A stretch of DNA of 11,916 nucleotides from Acidobacteriota bacterium (GCA_021779695.1 JAJYAE010000123.1:1-11916), one strand, 5' to 3'; shown: positions 1-7,682, counted from the first letter of the stretch. Translations and numbers: made by a program. Notes: generated by a model from the sequence alone, not told the origin.

Positions 1-1
1 C

Positions 2-664
2 AATGAGGCCTGGGGCGGGCCAAAGAACGTTCACAATCTGCTGAGCGACGCCAATGCGGACTGGGCACAGCAGCTCTATCAGGTCAAAGCGTGGCAGGAC
101 CGGCATCCGGGCGAGGAGTGCGGGTTTGCCTACTTCGCCTGGTCTGAAATCGATCCGGCCACCTACGGGATCCAGTGCCATCATCTGCCCAACATCGATT
201 CGTTCTGGCTGGGCGGGGCTGAAATCATTCCGCCCGTGATTCACGGTGCTGTGCTCATCAGCGCGGGCGACCTGAGCGGATGTGAGTTGCCAAGCGAACG
301 TCTCAATCCCTATCGATCGTTCATGTCGGTGAAACCGGACGAATCCATCGACGATGGGGTGTTTGTGTATCGCGGAGACTTCGAGATGCGGCAAGCCGCC
401 GCGCAGAGCCGAACATTCAACGCAATGCCGATGATGTGGAAAGGCAACGCCAAGGATGCGCTGCCGCTGGCGCAGCAGGCGGTCGCCATCGACCCGACGG
501 ACATCATGAGCCAGACGGCGCTGGGCGATGCCTCCGCCGCGCTTGGGATGAAGGAGCAGGCGCGGACAGCGTGGACCGCTGCTCTGACAGAAGCTCGCAA
601 GCTGGAGCCGGATGCGCAGGTGAGCTACGTCCCCGATCTTGTGGAGAAGCTCAGCAAGCAGTAG
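2..664 (+). CDS. C-terminal part of a GT39/ArnT-like membrane protein with TPR-like tail (5' end outside window)
   Basis: The frame is open from base 2 to the TAG at 662-664 and encodes 220 residues. The GTG at 236 is internal: coding continues upstream without a stop. The first visible residues contain LLSDANADWAQQL, close to the S-D-S/A-N-x-D-W-G-Q-D-L motif I know from the soluble C-terminal region of many GT39-like (PMT/ArnT superfamily) membrane glycosyltransferases; such proteins move sugars from lipid-linked donors on the outer face of the inner membrane. The last 80 or so residues (NAKDALPLAQQAVAIDP, then ALGDASAALGMKEQARTAW) read as one to two TPR-like helical hairpins, typically protein-binding. 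The catalytic membrane part is not in the window, so the activity is inferred. The gene converges on gyrA and ends 25 bp before a strong terminator. Another TPR-containing membrane protein is possible. Confidence 0.6.
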   Translation, partial: NEAWGGPKNVHNLLSDANADWAQQLYQVKAWQDRHPGEECGFAYFAWSEIDPATYGIQCHHLPNIDSFWLGGAEIIPPVIHGAVLISAGDLSGCELPSERLNPYRSFMSVKPDESIDDGVFVYRGDFEMRQAAAQSRTFNAMPMMWKGNAKDALPLAQQAVAIDPTDIMSQTALGDASAALGMKEQARTAWTAALTEARKLEPDAQVSYVPDLVEKLSKQ

Positions 665-688
665 ACCGGCCGCCGCTGCACGAGCATG

Positions 689-717
689 AAAAAAGGCGCC
701 TGATTGAGGCGCCTTTT
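689..717. terminator. Bidirectional intrinsic terminator between the GT39-like gene and gyrA
   Basis: A perfect 10-bp stem is seen: AAAAGGCGCC (691-700), loop TGATTGA (701-707), GGCGCCTTTT (708-717). Read on the minus strand, the G+C-rich stem is followed by six T residues (complement of A 689-694), and it lies 28 bp after the gyrA stop. Read on the plus strand it ends in TTTTCCT, 26 bp after the TAG of the left gene. It can therefore stop both converging transcripts; the minus-strand (gyrA) direction has the better U-tract. Confidence 0.9.
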
Positions 718-745
718 CCTGTTGAGGTCGAGCAATCGATGCGGC

Positions 746-3331
746 TTACTGAATCAGCGTGCCCTGCTCGTCGTCCTTCTCTTTGCTGACTTCCTCTGGC
801 GGGATGATGACCGCGGCTGCCACCTTGTCGTCATCGTCCAGGTTGAGCAGGCGTACGCCCTGCGTGGCGCGACCGGCAGCGCGGATGCTCTTTGTGTCGA
901 TGCGGATGATCTTGCCGTACTGGCTGATGACCATCAGCTCCGACGTGTCATCGACAAGCTGAATCGTCTTCACCTTGCCGATGCGCTCTGTGACGGCCAT
1001 GTTCTTCACGCCCTTGCCACCGCGCGATTGCAGGCGGTATTCCTCGACATCCGTCCGCTTGCCGAAGCCGTTTTCCGTCACCGCAAGAATGCGGTACGCG
1101 CCGGGCTCGTGCTCCTTGGGCGTGATGGCCACGCCCACCACGTAGTCATTCTTGCCGAGGTCGATGCCGCGCACGCCGTAGGCGGGCCGGCCCATCGAGC
1201 GCACGTCGCACTCGTCAAAGCGAATGGCCATGCCGAGATGCGTGGCGAGGAAGACGATCTGCGAGCCGTCGGTGATGCGCGCCTTCACCAGCTCATCTTC
1301 CTTATCAATGCCGATGGCGATGATGCCGCGCGACATGACGTTGGAGAAGTCCTTGAGCGGCGTCTTCTTCACCGTGCCGTTGCGCGTGGCGAAGAAGACG
1401 AACTTGCCTTCTTCTTCGAGGTCGCGCACGGGGAGAATGGCGCAGACGTTCTCGCCCTGCTGCAGGCTGAGCAGGCTCTGCATGCTCTTTCCCTTGCCCG
1501 CGGCGCTCACGTCGGGTACCTCGTAGACCTTGAGCCAGTACACGCGCCCCGTATTGGTGAAGCAGAGCAGAAACGCGTGCGTTGAGTCCACGATCAGCTG
1601 CGAGACAAAGTCCTCTTCGCGCGTCTTCATGCCGGTGCGGCCCGTGCCGCCGCGGCGCTGCTGGCGATAGATGGAGATTGGCGTGCGCTTCAGGTAGCCC
1701 TGGTGGCTCACTGTCACCGCCACCTGCTCGTCGGCAATCAGGTCTTCGAGCTGAATCTCCGCCGACTCATCCACAATCTGCGTCCGGCGCGCGTCGCCAT
1801 ACCTCTCGCGGACTTCTTCAAGCTCCTTGATGATGACCGAGCGCAGCTTCTTGTCGCTGGCGAGAATCTCTTCGTACTCAGTAATCTTTTTGCGAATCTC
1901 GGCGAGTTCGTTGAGGATCTCATCGACTGAAAGCTGGGTAAGGCGATAGAGCTGCAGTTCGAGGATGGCGTCAACCTGCCGCAGCGTCAGGCCTTTTTCT
2001 TCATGCGGCAGCCGCTCGCGGTCCAGGTTGATGACAATCTCATTGCCCTTGCCCCATGCATACAGGTTCTCGCGAGCCTCCGCGCGCGAACCGGATGCGC
2101 GAATGATGCGGATGACGCTGTCGAGATTGTCGAGGGCGATCTTATAGCCTTCGAGAATGTGCTCGCGCTCGCGGGCTTTGCGCAGCAGGTAAACGGTTCG
2201 GCGCTGCACCACGTCGATGCGGTGATCGATGAAGACGCGGATAGCCTGGTCAAGGCCCAGTTCCTTCGGCTGGCCGTTGACCACGGCCAGGAAGATCATC
2301 GAAAAGCTCTCCTGCATCTGCGTGTGCTTGTGGAGCTGGTTCAGGATGATCTCCGGCTGCGCGCCGCGCTTGAGTTCGATGACGATGCGCATGCCGTCGC
2401 GGTCGCTCTCGTCGCGCACGTCGCCGATGTCGTCGATGACCTTGTCGTTCACCAGCTCTGCGATGCGCTCGATGAGCCTGGATTTGTTGACCTGGTAGGG
2501 AATCTCAGTGACGACCAGGGCCTGCTTTTCCTTGGTCAGGTTCTCCGTGGCCACCCGCGCGCGCATGATGAAGCGTCCACGGCCCGTCTTGTAGGTCTGC
2601 GCAATGCCGGAACGGCCGTAGAGGAAGCCGCCCGTGGGGAAGTCCGGCCCCTGCACATGCTTGAGCACTTCCACCAGCCCGGCCTTTGGATTCTTGACCA
2701 GATCGATCGTCGCGTTGATGACCTCGGTCAGGTTGTGCGGCGGAATGTTCGTCGCCATGCCGACTGCGATTCCGTTGGACCCATTCACGATGAGGTTGGG
2801 AATGCGTGTGGGGAGGACCGTCGGTTCCGAGGTTGACTCGTCGTAGTTCGGCGTGAAGTCGACGGTCTCCATGTCGATGTCGGCCAGCAGCTCGCCGGCG
2901 ATGCGCTCCATGCGGCACTCGGTGTAGCGCATAGCCGCCGGCGGATCGCCGTCCACGGAACCAAAATTGCCCTGACCGTCAATGAGCGGATAGCGCAGCG
3001 AAAACGGCTGTGCCATGCGCACCAGCGTGTCGTAGATGGCCGAGTCGCCGTGCGGGTGGTAGACGCCCATTGCCTGGCCGACGACCTTGGCGCACTTGGT
3101 GTACTTCTTATTGTGCTCCAGGCCCATCTCGCTCATGGTGTAGAGCACGCGCCGATGGACAGGCTTCAGGCCATCGCGCGCGTCGGGCAGAGCGCGGCCG
3201 ATAATTACCGACATCGAGTAGTCGAGATACGACCGGCGCATCTCCTCTTCAATGTTGATGGGAATGAGGTTCGAGCCGCCGGGCGGCATACCTCCGTCGA
3301 GGGGGAGCTGTGGGTTCTTATCGTCTGCCAT
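746..3331 (-). CDS. gyrA: DNA gyrase subunit A
   Basis: GyrA is the cleavage-reunion subunit of type IIA topoisomerase; with GyrB it introduces negative supercoils in cytoplasmic DNA. The 861-residue protein is full length (E. coli 875). The N-terminal domain starts near residue 25. The quinolone-resistance region reads [12 protein letters not shown] (91-102), with wild-type Ser97 and Asp101 (E. coli 83 and 87). The catalytic tyrosine is Tyr136 in AAMRYTE. A coiled-coil/tower region follows (about 365-515), then a six-bladed C-terminal wrapping domain. The canonical GyrA box is at 558-564 as QRRGGTG (Lys replaced by Thr), and a second, similar motif QSRGGKG sits at 768-774. The tail is short and acidic. 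The ATG at 3331 has no strong Shine-Dalgarno but is the only start that fits the family. gyrB is not adjacent. Confidence 0.98.
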   Translation of the reverse strand: MADDKNPQLPLDGGMPPGGSNLIPINIEEEMRRSYLDYSMSVIIGRALPDARDGLKPVHRRVLYTMSEMGLEHNKKYTKCAKVVGQAMGVYHPHGDSAIYDTLVRMAQPFSLRYPLIDGQGNFGSVDGDPPAAMRYTECRMERIAGELLADIDMETVDFTPNYDESTSEPTVLPTRIPNLIVNGSNGIAVGMATNIPPHNLTEVINATIDLVKNPKAGLVEVLKHVQGPDFPTGGFLYGRSGIAQTYKTGRGRFIMRARVATENLTKEKQALVVTEIPYQVNKSRLIERIAELVNDKVIDDIGDVRDESDRDGMRIVIELKRGAQPEIILNQLHKHTQMQESFSMIFLAVVNGQPKELGLDQAIRVFIDHRIDVVQRRTVYLLRKAREREHILEGYKIALDNLDSVIRIIRASGSRAEARENLYAWGKGNEIVINLDRERLPHEEKGLTLRQVDAILELQLYRLTQLSVDEILNELAEIRKKITEYEEILASDKKLRSVIIKELEEVRERYGDARRTQIVDESAEIQLEDLIADEQVAVTVSHQGYLKRTPISIYRQQRRGGTGRTGMKTREEDFVSQLIVDSTHAFLLCFTNTGRVYWLKVYEVPDVSAAGKGKSMQSLLSLQQGENVCAILPVRDLEEEGKFVFFATRNGTVKKTPLKDFSNVMSRGIIAIGIDKEDELVKARITDGSQIVFLATHLGMAIRFDECDVRSMGRPAYGVRGIDLGKNDYVVGVAITPKEHEPGAYRILAVTENGFGKRTDVEEYRLQSRGGKGVKNMAVTERIGKVKTIQLVDDTSELMVISQYGKIIRIDTKSIRAAGRATQGVRLLNLDDDDKVAAAVIIPPEEVSKEKDDEQGTLIQ

Positions 3332-3409
3332 AGTTTCGTTTCACGCCCGCGGAAAAGCGGCAAAAAAGATCCAGAGAAAGCAGGGCCGGGCTCCGCGGGC
3401 TATGGGTCT

Positions 3410-3438
3410 ATTTTACGCTTCAAAAGAGCATTCAGCAA
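3410..3438 (-). promoter_or_regulatory. Candidate sigma-70-type promoter of gyrA
   Basis: On the minus strand, TTGCTG (3433-3438; three of six consensus bases) is followed by exactly 17 bases and then TAAAAT (3410-3415; five of six). Transcription would start near 3403, giving a leader of about 70 nt before the gyrA ATG. The surrounding 3410-3480 is distinctly A+T-rich against the local average. This is a by-eye match only. It would give gyrA its own transcript, separate from the membrane-protein gene that ends 206 bp upstream. Confidence 0.5.
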
Positions 3439-3537
3439 GGCGCGCCATGATATTTAAGTCTTTGTTTTTCATATTTTTACCCACAGAGACCCGCAGCGCG
3501 AACTGCGCTTTTTGAGGTTGCGATGACCTCACCGACT

Positions 3538-4758
3538 CTATTGCAGCAAGCGGGGCAGGCTCAGCAGGCAGAAAACCACCTGCAATCCGACCATGGCCGC
3601 GCCGGCACCAAGGGCCATCCGGCTGCGCGGGCTCTCGTACGCATCGGCAAAAGCCCCGCCTATGAAGGTGAGAAGAAACGGCACCGCCCACAGCCAGGGC
3701 GTCCCAGGCGCGCCCGTCATCACCAGCACAGAAAGCGCGACAGCGCACAGCAGCGGCGCAGTGTTGCCGAAGTAGCGCGTCCGCGGAACACCGAGATAGA
3801 GCATTACCGCTGCGACAGTTGCCACCGAGACGCCAGCATTCGGCAGGCTCAGGAAGAAGCGATGGGCAGGGTCCGCCGAAAACCACAGAAACCCCGCGCT
3901 GGAACGGAAGATGTAGCTGAAGGCATCGCCGGAGAAGCCGTAGCAGGCAAAAACAATCAACAGTGCGCCCAGGCTGGCCGCCAGCACGACCGGCAGCACC
4001 TGGCTCCGCCGCCCTTCCGCCACCCAGAGCATCAGCACCAGCCCCAGCATTGCCGCCACGGGCAAAGCAGCAATGTGGGCGGAGGCGGCCAGGCCAAGCG
4101 CGACAGTCAGCAGCAGAATGCGCGGTCTCCATCGGCGGCGCGGCCCCTGCATGGCGTGCGCCACGCCAATGCAGGTGTAGACCGCGGCGTAGACTCCCAG
4201 CGCGGCAAAAATCTCTGGGCTCGGCTGCACGCACGCCTGGATGACCGCGGGTGAGAAGCAATACAGGGCAAGCGCCGTGTAACCGCCCAGGTTGCCATAG
4301 AGCCGTCTCGTGACCCACCACAGCCCGCCGCCCAGCAGGCACCCGCCCAGCAGAAACGGCAGGCGAAGCAGCAGTAGAACATGCGTGAGTTGATGCCGCA
4401 TCTCCCAGGTGCTGATCGGAGCTGGACCTGCAATCTGGACCATGCGATCCTCTGGCTTCCGGAAGTGGTCCAAACCGCGCTCCAGCTGGATGTCGAGCGT
4501 GAGAGGCAGCCCAGCCGCGCGATAGGCAGCGATGCCGTCCCGGATATTGCCGCAGCTGGTGTAGTACCCGGCCAGGGGCGAGGGCTTTTCCCATGTCTCG
4601 CGACCGCAGCGCGCATATTGGTAATCGCGATCCGAGAGGGTCTGCTGGCTGCTGACCCAGAGACCTTGCGCCAGAAAGAGGAAAAGGAGCGCCACGGCGA
4701 TACGCTGCGGGCGACTAAATCGAAAACGGCGAAGGGGTCCTAACCGGTGGGTCATCAC
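3538..4758 (-). CDS. Polytopic inner-membrane protein, GT-C/ArnT-like fold suspected
   Basis: The 406-residue protein has a positively charged N-terminus (MTHRLGPLRRFRF), a first membrane segment at about 18-36, then a soluble loop of about 90 residues (37-126). About nine further hydrophobic segments follow (near 127-148, 155-175, 182-204, 213-247, 253-272, 306-324, 333-350, 352-372, 382-402). One helix, one large outer loop, then RLPFLLGG...RRLYGNLGGYTALAL is the architecture of GT-C glycosyltransferases (GT39/GT83), which use polyprenyl-phosphate sugars. The usual acidic pair of the first loop is not obvious; the nearest candidate is SDRDYQY (42-48). Cys51 and Cys69 in that loop could form a disulfide. 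The start is GTG (4758) or the adjoining ATG (4755); no good ribosome binding site precedes either. The specific substrate cannot be named, and a non-enzymatic membrane protein remains possible. Confidence 0.65.
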   Translation of the reverse strand: MMTHRLGPLRRFRFSRPQRIAVALLFLFLAQGLWVSSQQTLSDRDYQYARCGRETWEKPSPLAGYYTSCGNIRDGIAAYRAAGLPLTLDIQLERGLDHFRKPEDRMVQIAGPAPISTWEMRHQLTHVLLLLRLPFLLGGCLLGGGLWWVTRRLYGNLGGYTALALYCFSPAVIQACVQPSPEIFAALGVYAAVYTCIGVAHAMQGPRRRWRPRILLLTVALGLAASAHIAALPVAAMLGLVLMLWVAEGRRSQVLPVVLAASLGALLIVFACYGFSGDAFSYIFRSSAGFLWFSADPAHRFFLSLPNAGVSVATVAAVMLYLGVPRTRYFGNTAPLLCAVALSVLVMTGAPGTPWLWAVPFLLTFIGGAFADAYESPRSRMALGAGAAMVGLQVVFCLLSLPRLLQ

Positions 4759-4760
4759 GA

Positions 4761-4779
4761 TGAGAGCGGGCTGCTCTCA
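4761..4779 (-). promoter_or_regulatory. Perfect inverted repeat overlapping the translation-initiation region of the membrane-protein gene
   Basis: Arms of 7 bp (TGAGAGC and GCTCTCA) flank a 5-base centre. The repeat ends 2 bases before the GTG start at 4758, exactly where a Shine-Dalgarno should lie. It could be an RNA hairpin that limits ribosome access or a protein-binding operator. There is no direct evidence for either. Confidence 0.4.
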
Positions 4780-4845
4780 GTCTAAATCGGGGAAGGCGGG
4801 GACCGCGATCAAGGCGATGCGTCAAGTTTCGCGGCAGGGGGGAGA

Positions 4846-4874
4846 GCAAAGCCGCTCGCGGGGAGCGGCTTTGC
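4846..4874 (-). terminator. Strong hairpin after the Ig-like lipoprotein gene (terminator without a clear U-tract)
   Basis: A perfect 12-bp stem, GCAAAGCCGCTC (4846-4857) and GAGCGGCTTTGC (4863-4874), encloses a 5-base loop. It begins 14 bp after the lipoprotein stop codon. No T-run follows on either strand (the minus strand continues TCTCCCCCC), so it may act as a 3'-end stabiliser or a U-less terminator. The position right behind the stop argues for a 3'-end role. Confidence 0.65.
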
Positions 4875-4888
4875 CTGCAATGTCTGGA

Positions 4889-5566
4889 TTACTGGATGGT
4901 GAGGAGAGTGGTTCCCATGGCTTGGACACCGTCAGAGTTGGTGTAAGTAGCAGTGATCGTTGTCGATCCTGTTGCAACGGCGGTGGCAACACCGGTGTTT
5001 GGATTGATGCTGGCAACCGCAGGATTGCTCGATGTCCAGATCGAAGCCGTTGTCACGCTTACCGTAGTTCCGGTGCCTCTTGTTCCCGTCGCCACAAATG
5101 CGACCGTCTGGCCAACCGCCGTGAGTATTGGGTTAGAAGGCGTGAGGGAGATGGAGACAACATCGCTCGTGCTGGTGTTGTTGAACTGCTCGACGTTGAA
5201 AGTAGCACTGCCAACGATATCGCCGTGGAACCCCTGCGCACTCGCTGTAATCACAGTAGATCCATACATTTGGCAGGTGACCGTGGCGGCTCCTGAGCTT
5301 GTGATAGCCACCATGGTCGGCGTGAGGGATGTCCAGGTGACCTGCTTGGTGATGTCCTCAGTGACCGTCGTGTGGCCCGGGCGGGTGTAGTTTCCGATCG
5401 CTATAAAATTCGTGGTTACCTGGGGATTGCCACAAGGCGCCAGGACCGCGGTATAGGACGACGGTGTAACGGTAATCGATGTAAGTGAAGGCGAGAAGTT
5501 GCAACTTGTGAATGGAATCACAAGACCAGACAGCACTAACACGCCCAAGAACGAACGATGTTGCAT
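4889..5566 (-). CDS. Secreted lipoprotein with two bacterial Ig-like (BIG2-type) domains
   Basis: From the ATG at 5566 the product has 225 residues. This start is preferred over one 57 bp upstream because GGGAG lies 6 bases before it and because the signal peptide (MQHRSFLGVLVLSGLVIPFTSC) then begins properly. Cys22 in PFTSC is the likely lipidation site, placing the protein on the periplasmic side of a membrane or outside the cell. Two beta-rich repeats follow: about 28-125 (VTWTSLTPTMVAIT) and about 137-225 (IWTSSNPAVASINPNTGVATA, then GSTTITATY). The latter is a clear BIG2 signature, known from adhesion and surface proteins. Cys45 and Cys98 could bridge within the first domain. The composition is very Thr/Ser-rich. 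A long leader precedes the gene and a 12-bp hairpin follows it. The binding partner is unknown; PFTSC is an imperfect lipobox (Phe at -3). Confidence 0.8.
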   Translation of the reverse strand: MQHRSFLGVLVLSGLVIPFTSCNFSPSLTSITVTPSSYTAVLAPCGNPQVTTNFIAIGNYTRPGHTTVTEDITKQVTWTSLTPTMVAITSSGAATVTCQMYGSTVITASAQGFHGDIVGSATFNVEQFNNTSTSDVVSISLTPSNPILTAVGQTVAFVATGTRGTGTTVSVTTASIWTSSNPAVASINPNTGVATAVATGSTTITATYTNSDGVQAMGTTLLTIQ

Positions 5567-5810
5567 GATGGTCTCCCGGCGTTCATGCCGCGGTGCACCG
5601 ATGTAGCTCACATCGCGGCTCAAGATTCAATGGGCTGGCTGGCGAATCGATGCTCGCCTTATCGGTCGTGACTGATGCCAGTTCTCCAGTGTCATTGCCC
5701 CGCGCACAAGGGGCCTTGCAGATCCATGCGATCTAAAGCGATGCAACAGGAAGGCCGAAGAGATGGTGAAGCTCTCCACCGGCTGAACCTGAAGTTCTTC
5801 CAATGAGGCT
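5567..5810 (-). promoter_or_regulatory. Long, hairpin-rich 5' leader of the Ig-like lipoprotein gene
   Basis: If transcription starts from the promoter at 5816-5845, about 245 nt precede the lipoprotein ATG. I found no supported gene in this stretch. Several stems can be read: GGTG/CACC (5765-5768 with 5777-5780), AGATC/GATCT (5720-5724 with 5730-5734), GCCCC/GGGGC (5697-5701 with 5710-5714), and near the ribosome binding site two that share bases 5614-5615 and so may compete: CGATGT/ACATCG (5599-5604 with 5610-5615) and GCCGCG/CGCGGC (5587-5592 with 5614-5619). This could be a regulatory RNA leader. It matches no riboswitch class I can recognise with confidence, and short stems are common in G+C-rich DNA. 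Confidence 0.35.
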
Positions 5811-5815
5811 GCGCA

Positions 5816-5845
5816 ATCATACGGTAATAAAAAGCGCCGAATCAA
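5816..5845 (-). promoter_or_regulatory. Candidate promoter of the Ig-like lipoprotein gene
   Basis: On the minus strand, TTGATT (5840-5845; four of six consensus bases) and TATGAT (5816-5821; five of six) are separated by 18 bases within an A+T-rich patch. Transcription would start near 5810. This is the best promoter-like pair in the 432-bp intergenic region. Confidence 0.5.
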
Positions 5846-5873
5846 TAAAAAACTGGGGTGGGAGTGACTAAAT

Positions 5874-5889
5874 TGTTACGCGCGTAACA
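5874..5889. promoter_or_regulatory. Perfect 16-bp palindrome, candidate operator
   Basis: TGTTACGCGCGTAACA is identical to its own reverse complement. It lies 110 bp before the ruvB start and about 30 bp upstream of the minus-strand promoter of the lipoprotein gene, so it could serve either direction. Uninterrupted palindromes of this size are typical binding sites of dimeric helix-turn-helix regulators. It does not match the E. coli (CTGT-N8-ACAG) or the Gram-positive (GAAC-N4-GTTC) LexA box. No regulator gene is adjacent. From here to the ruvB ribosome binding site (5890-5984) I see no gene and only a weak promoter-like pair (GTAACA 5884-5889, TATGAC 5908-5913). Confidence 0.5.
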
Positions 5890-5984
5890 TACGGAAGCGT
5901 CCGAAGTTATGACGGATTGGATGCGGTTCTTGCCCACGGCGGGGCTGCTCGCGGCTTCATTGTCTGGAGTGGGATTCGCGTGAA

Positions 5985-5992
5985 AAGGAGGT
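5985..5992 (+). promoter_or_regulatory. Ribosome binding site that decides the ruvB start
   Basis: AAGGAGGT is a full anti-Shine-Dalgarno match. GGAGG ends 7 bases before the TTG at 5999, ideal spacing. The in-frame ATG at 6038, which would give the more usual RuvB N-terminus, has no such site. Confidence 0.75.
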
Positions 5993-5998
5993 GCCGTT

Positions 5999-7075
5999 TT
6001 GCCGCCGTGGGCCGCAGCGTCTACACTCTCGTTGACGATGATTCGCGCGGGAGACGACACTCCGGAACGACTGGTCAGCGCCTCGCGCGCCGACGAGGAA
6101 CAGAGCTTTGAGCTCAAGCTGCGCCCCCGCTGGCTGGGCGAGTTCATCGGCCAGTCCAAAGCCAAGGAGCAGTTGGCCATCGCGCTGGAGGCGGCCAAAT
6201 CGCGCGGTGAGGCCCTCGATCACGTATTGCTCTTCGGCCCGCCGGGACTGGGCAAAACAACCCTCGCCACCATCATCGCCAATGAGCTCGACGTAGGCTT
6301 TCAGCAGACCTCGGGCCCGGCCTTGCAGATCCAGGGCGACCTGACGGCCATCCTCACCAATCTGCGTGAGCGCCAGGTGCTCTTTCTCGACGAGATCCAC
6401 CGCATGCAGCCGGTGCTGGAAGAAAAGCTCTACACCGCGCTCGAAGACTACAAGCTCGACATCATTATCGGGCAGGGACCGGCTGCGCGCACGCATGTGA
6501 TGGAGATTCGGCCCTTTACCTTTGTCGGCGCCACCACGCGTCCCGGCCTGCTCAGCTCGCCGTTGCGCTCGCGCTTCGGCATCCTATTGCGCCTCGAGTT
6601 CTACACCGAAGACGAACTGCGCGTGATCGTCGAACGCTCGGCTGAAGTGTTGGGCGTCCCGATCGATCCGGATGGTGCGGCAGAGATTGCCCTGCGTGCT
6701 CGCGGCACGCCCCGCATCGCCAACCGACTGCTCCGCCGCGTTCGCGACTACGCTCAAGTGCGCGGCACCGGCACAATTGACCGGCCCACCGCCAATGCCG
6801 CACTCACCATGCTGGAAGTCGACGCGCACGGCTTTGATGAAATCGATCGTCGCCTGCTGCTGACAATTATTCAGAAGTACGATGGCGGCCCAGTCGGCCT
6901 GGGCACGCTGGCCGCAACACTTGCCGAGGAAGAAGACGCCCTCGAAGAGGTCTACGAGCCCTTCCTCATTCAGATCGGATTTCTAGACCGCACGCCGCGC
7001 GGTCGTGTGGCAACACGACTGGCCTATGAGCACTTCGGCCTTGCCATGCCGGGCCGCCAGCCGGGCTTGTTTTAA
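5999..7075 (+). CDS. ruvB: Holliday junction branch-migration helicase subunit RuvB
   Basis: RuvB is the AAA+ motor that, loaded by RuvA, drives branch migration of Holliday junctions during recombinational repair. The 358-residue protein shows the N-terminal [12 protein letters not shown] motif (41-52), Walker A GPPGLGKT (80-87), Walker B LFLDEIH (128-134), sensor 1 VGATTR (176-181), arginine finger Arg190 in SPLRSRFG, sensor 2 in [12 protein letters not shown] (236-247), and the C-terminal winged helix (about 285-350, [10 protein letters not shown]...[10 protein letters not shown]). Read from TTG 5999, it is about 20 residues longer at the N-terminus than E. coli RuvB (336 aa). The TTG is chosen because of the near-perfect ribosome binding site 7 bases upstream; ATG 6038 (345 aa) is the alternative. 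ruvA and ruvC are not adjacent. The redoxin gene follows after 43 bp. Confidence 0.97.
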   Translation: MPPWAAASTLSLTMIRAGDDTPERLVSASRADEEQSFELKLRPRWLGEFIGQSKAKEQLAIALEAAKSRGEALDHVLLFGPPGLGKTTLATIIANELDVGFQQTSGPALQIQGDLTAILTNLRERQVLFLDEIHRMQPVLEEKLYTALEDYKLDIIIGQGPAARTHVMEIRPFTFVGATTRPGLLSSPLRSRFGILLRLEFYTEDELRVIVERSAEVLGVPIDPDGAAEIALRARGTPRIANRLLRRVRDYAQVRGTGTIDRPTANAALTMLEVDAHGFDEIDRRLLLTIIQKYDGGPVGLGTLAATLAEEEDALEEVYEPFLIQIGFLDRTPRGRVATRLAYEHFGLAMPGRQPGLF

Positions 7076-7118
7076 CTGCGCCGCCACGCGACGCGCTGTG
7101 CAGACGGGAGAAGAAACC

Positions 7119-7682
7119 ATGGCACTGACCGAATCAACGATGCTTGCGCTTGGAGTCGAGGCGCCGGATTTTGCGTTGCCCGACGTAGTCACGGGCAAGA
7201 CCGTGCGTCGCGACGACTTTCAGGACAAGAAGGCGCTGCTGGTCATCTTTATCTGCACGCACTGCCCCTATGTAAAGCACATTGAAAAGGGCCTTGCGCA
7301 GCTCGGACACGATTACAAAGACAAGCCGCTGGGCATCGTGGCCATCAGCAGCAATGACGCCGTCGCATATCCCGACGACGCCCCAGCGGGCTTGAAGAAA
7401 CAAGCCCAGGCGTTTGGCTTTACCTTTCCGTATCTGTACGACGAGTCGCAGGATGTGGCGCGTGCCTACAAGGCTGCCTGCACGCCCGATATCTACCTCT
7501 TCGACGGCACGCGCCAGCTTGTCTATCGCGGGCAGTTTGACCGCAGCCGCCCCGGCAATGGAGTTCCCGTCACCGGCGAAGACCTGCGAGCGGCCCTCGA
7601 CGCCGCGCTCGCCGGCAAGCCGCAGGCCGCCGTGCAGCAGCCGTCCATCGGCTGCAACATCAAATGGAAGGCAACGCGCTGA
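7119..7682 (+). CDS. Thioredoxin-fold redoxin of the PRX-like1 (AhpC/TSA-related) type
   Basis: The 187-residue protein has a thioredoxin fold: FALPDVVTGKTVRRDDF (18-34), then VIFICTHCPYVK with a C-T-H-C active-site pair (Cys46, Cys49), a middle section LGIVAISSNDA typical of peroxiredoxin-like members, and ACTPDIYLFD (120-129) with the cis-proline at Pro123. The ending IGCNIKWK (177-184) is a hallmark I associate with the PRX_like1 subgroup. No signal peptide is evident, so it is probably cytoplasmic. It likely performs thiol-disulfide or peroxide chemistry, but its substrate is not established. Start ATG 7119 has GGGAG 8 bases upstream; longer in-frame versions reach into ruvB and lack support. 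Its last 19 bases overlap the SIS gene, consistent with cotranscription. Cys121 and Cys179 are additional cysteines. Confidence 0.85.
   Translation: MALTESTMLALGVEAPDFALPDVVTGKTVRRDDFQDKKALLVIFICTHCPYVKHIEKGLAQLGHDYKDKPLGIVAISSNDAVAYPDDAPAGLKKQAQAFGFTFPYLYDESQDVARAYKAACTPDIYLFDGTRQLVYRGQFDRSRPGNGVPVTGEDLRAALDAALAGKPQAAVQQPSIGCNIKWKATR

Noticed and set aside
236..664. Separate 142-residue gene starting at GTG 236
   Set aside because: The same frame is open to the left edge and the upstream residues match the expected GT39-like motif, so 236 is internal to a larger gene.
704..2836. Long open frames on the plus strand opposite gyrA (for example 704-1585 and 2003-2836)
   Set aside because: They lie fully or almost fully antisense to a certain gyrA, have the Ala/His/Asp/Leu-rich look of mirrored G+C-rich codons, and show no domain or ribosome binding site.
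3495..3513. Small hairpin AGCGC-GAACT-GCGCT followed by five T on the plus strand
   Set aside because: It points towards the plus strand, where no gene ends nearby; on the minus strand, where the membrane-protein gene ends, there is no T-run. Too short to call a terminator.
5564..5585. GCCGGGAGACC just before the lipoprotein start resembles the B12 box of cobalamin riboswitches
   Set aside because: Only this short block matches. I could not find the other conserved cobalamin blocks or their order in the leader, and the GGGAG is better explained as the ribosome binding site.
5627..5845. 72-codon minus-strand frame in the lipoprotein leader
   Set aside because: It starts at TTG on top of the predicted -35 element, has no ribosome binding site, and its translation shows no domain or signal.
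5917..6111. 64-codon plus-strand frame across the ruvB start
   Set aside because: It overlaps the real ruvB coding start in another frame, is Arg/Gly-rich, and shows no recognisable feature.
7005..7118. N-terminal extension of the redoxin into ruvB
   Set aside because: The extra residues do not resemble the family, overlap the ruvB end, and the ATG at 7119 has a good ribosome binding site.
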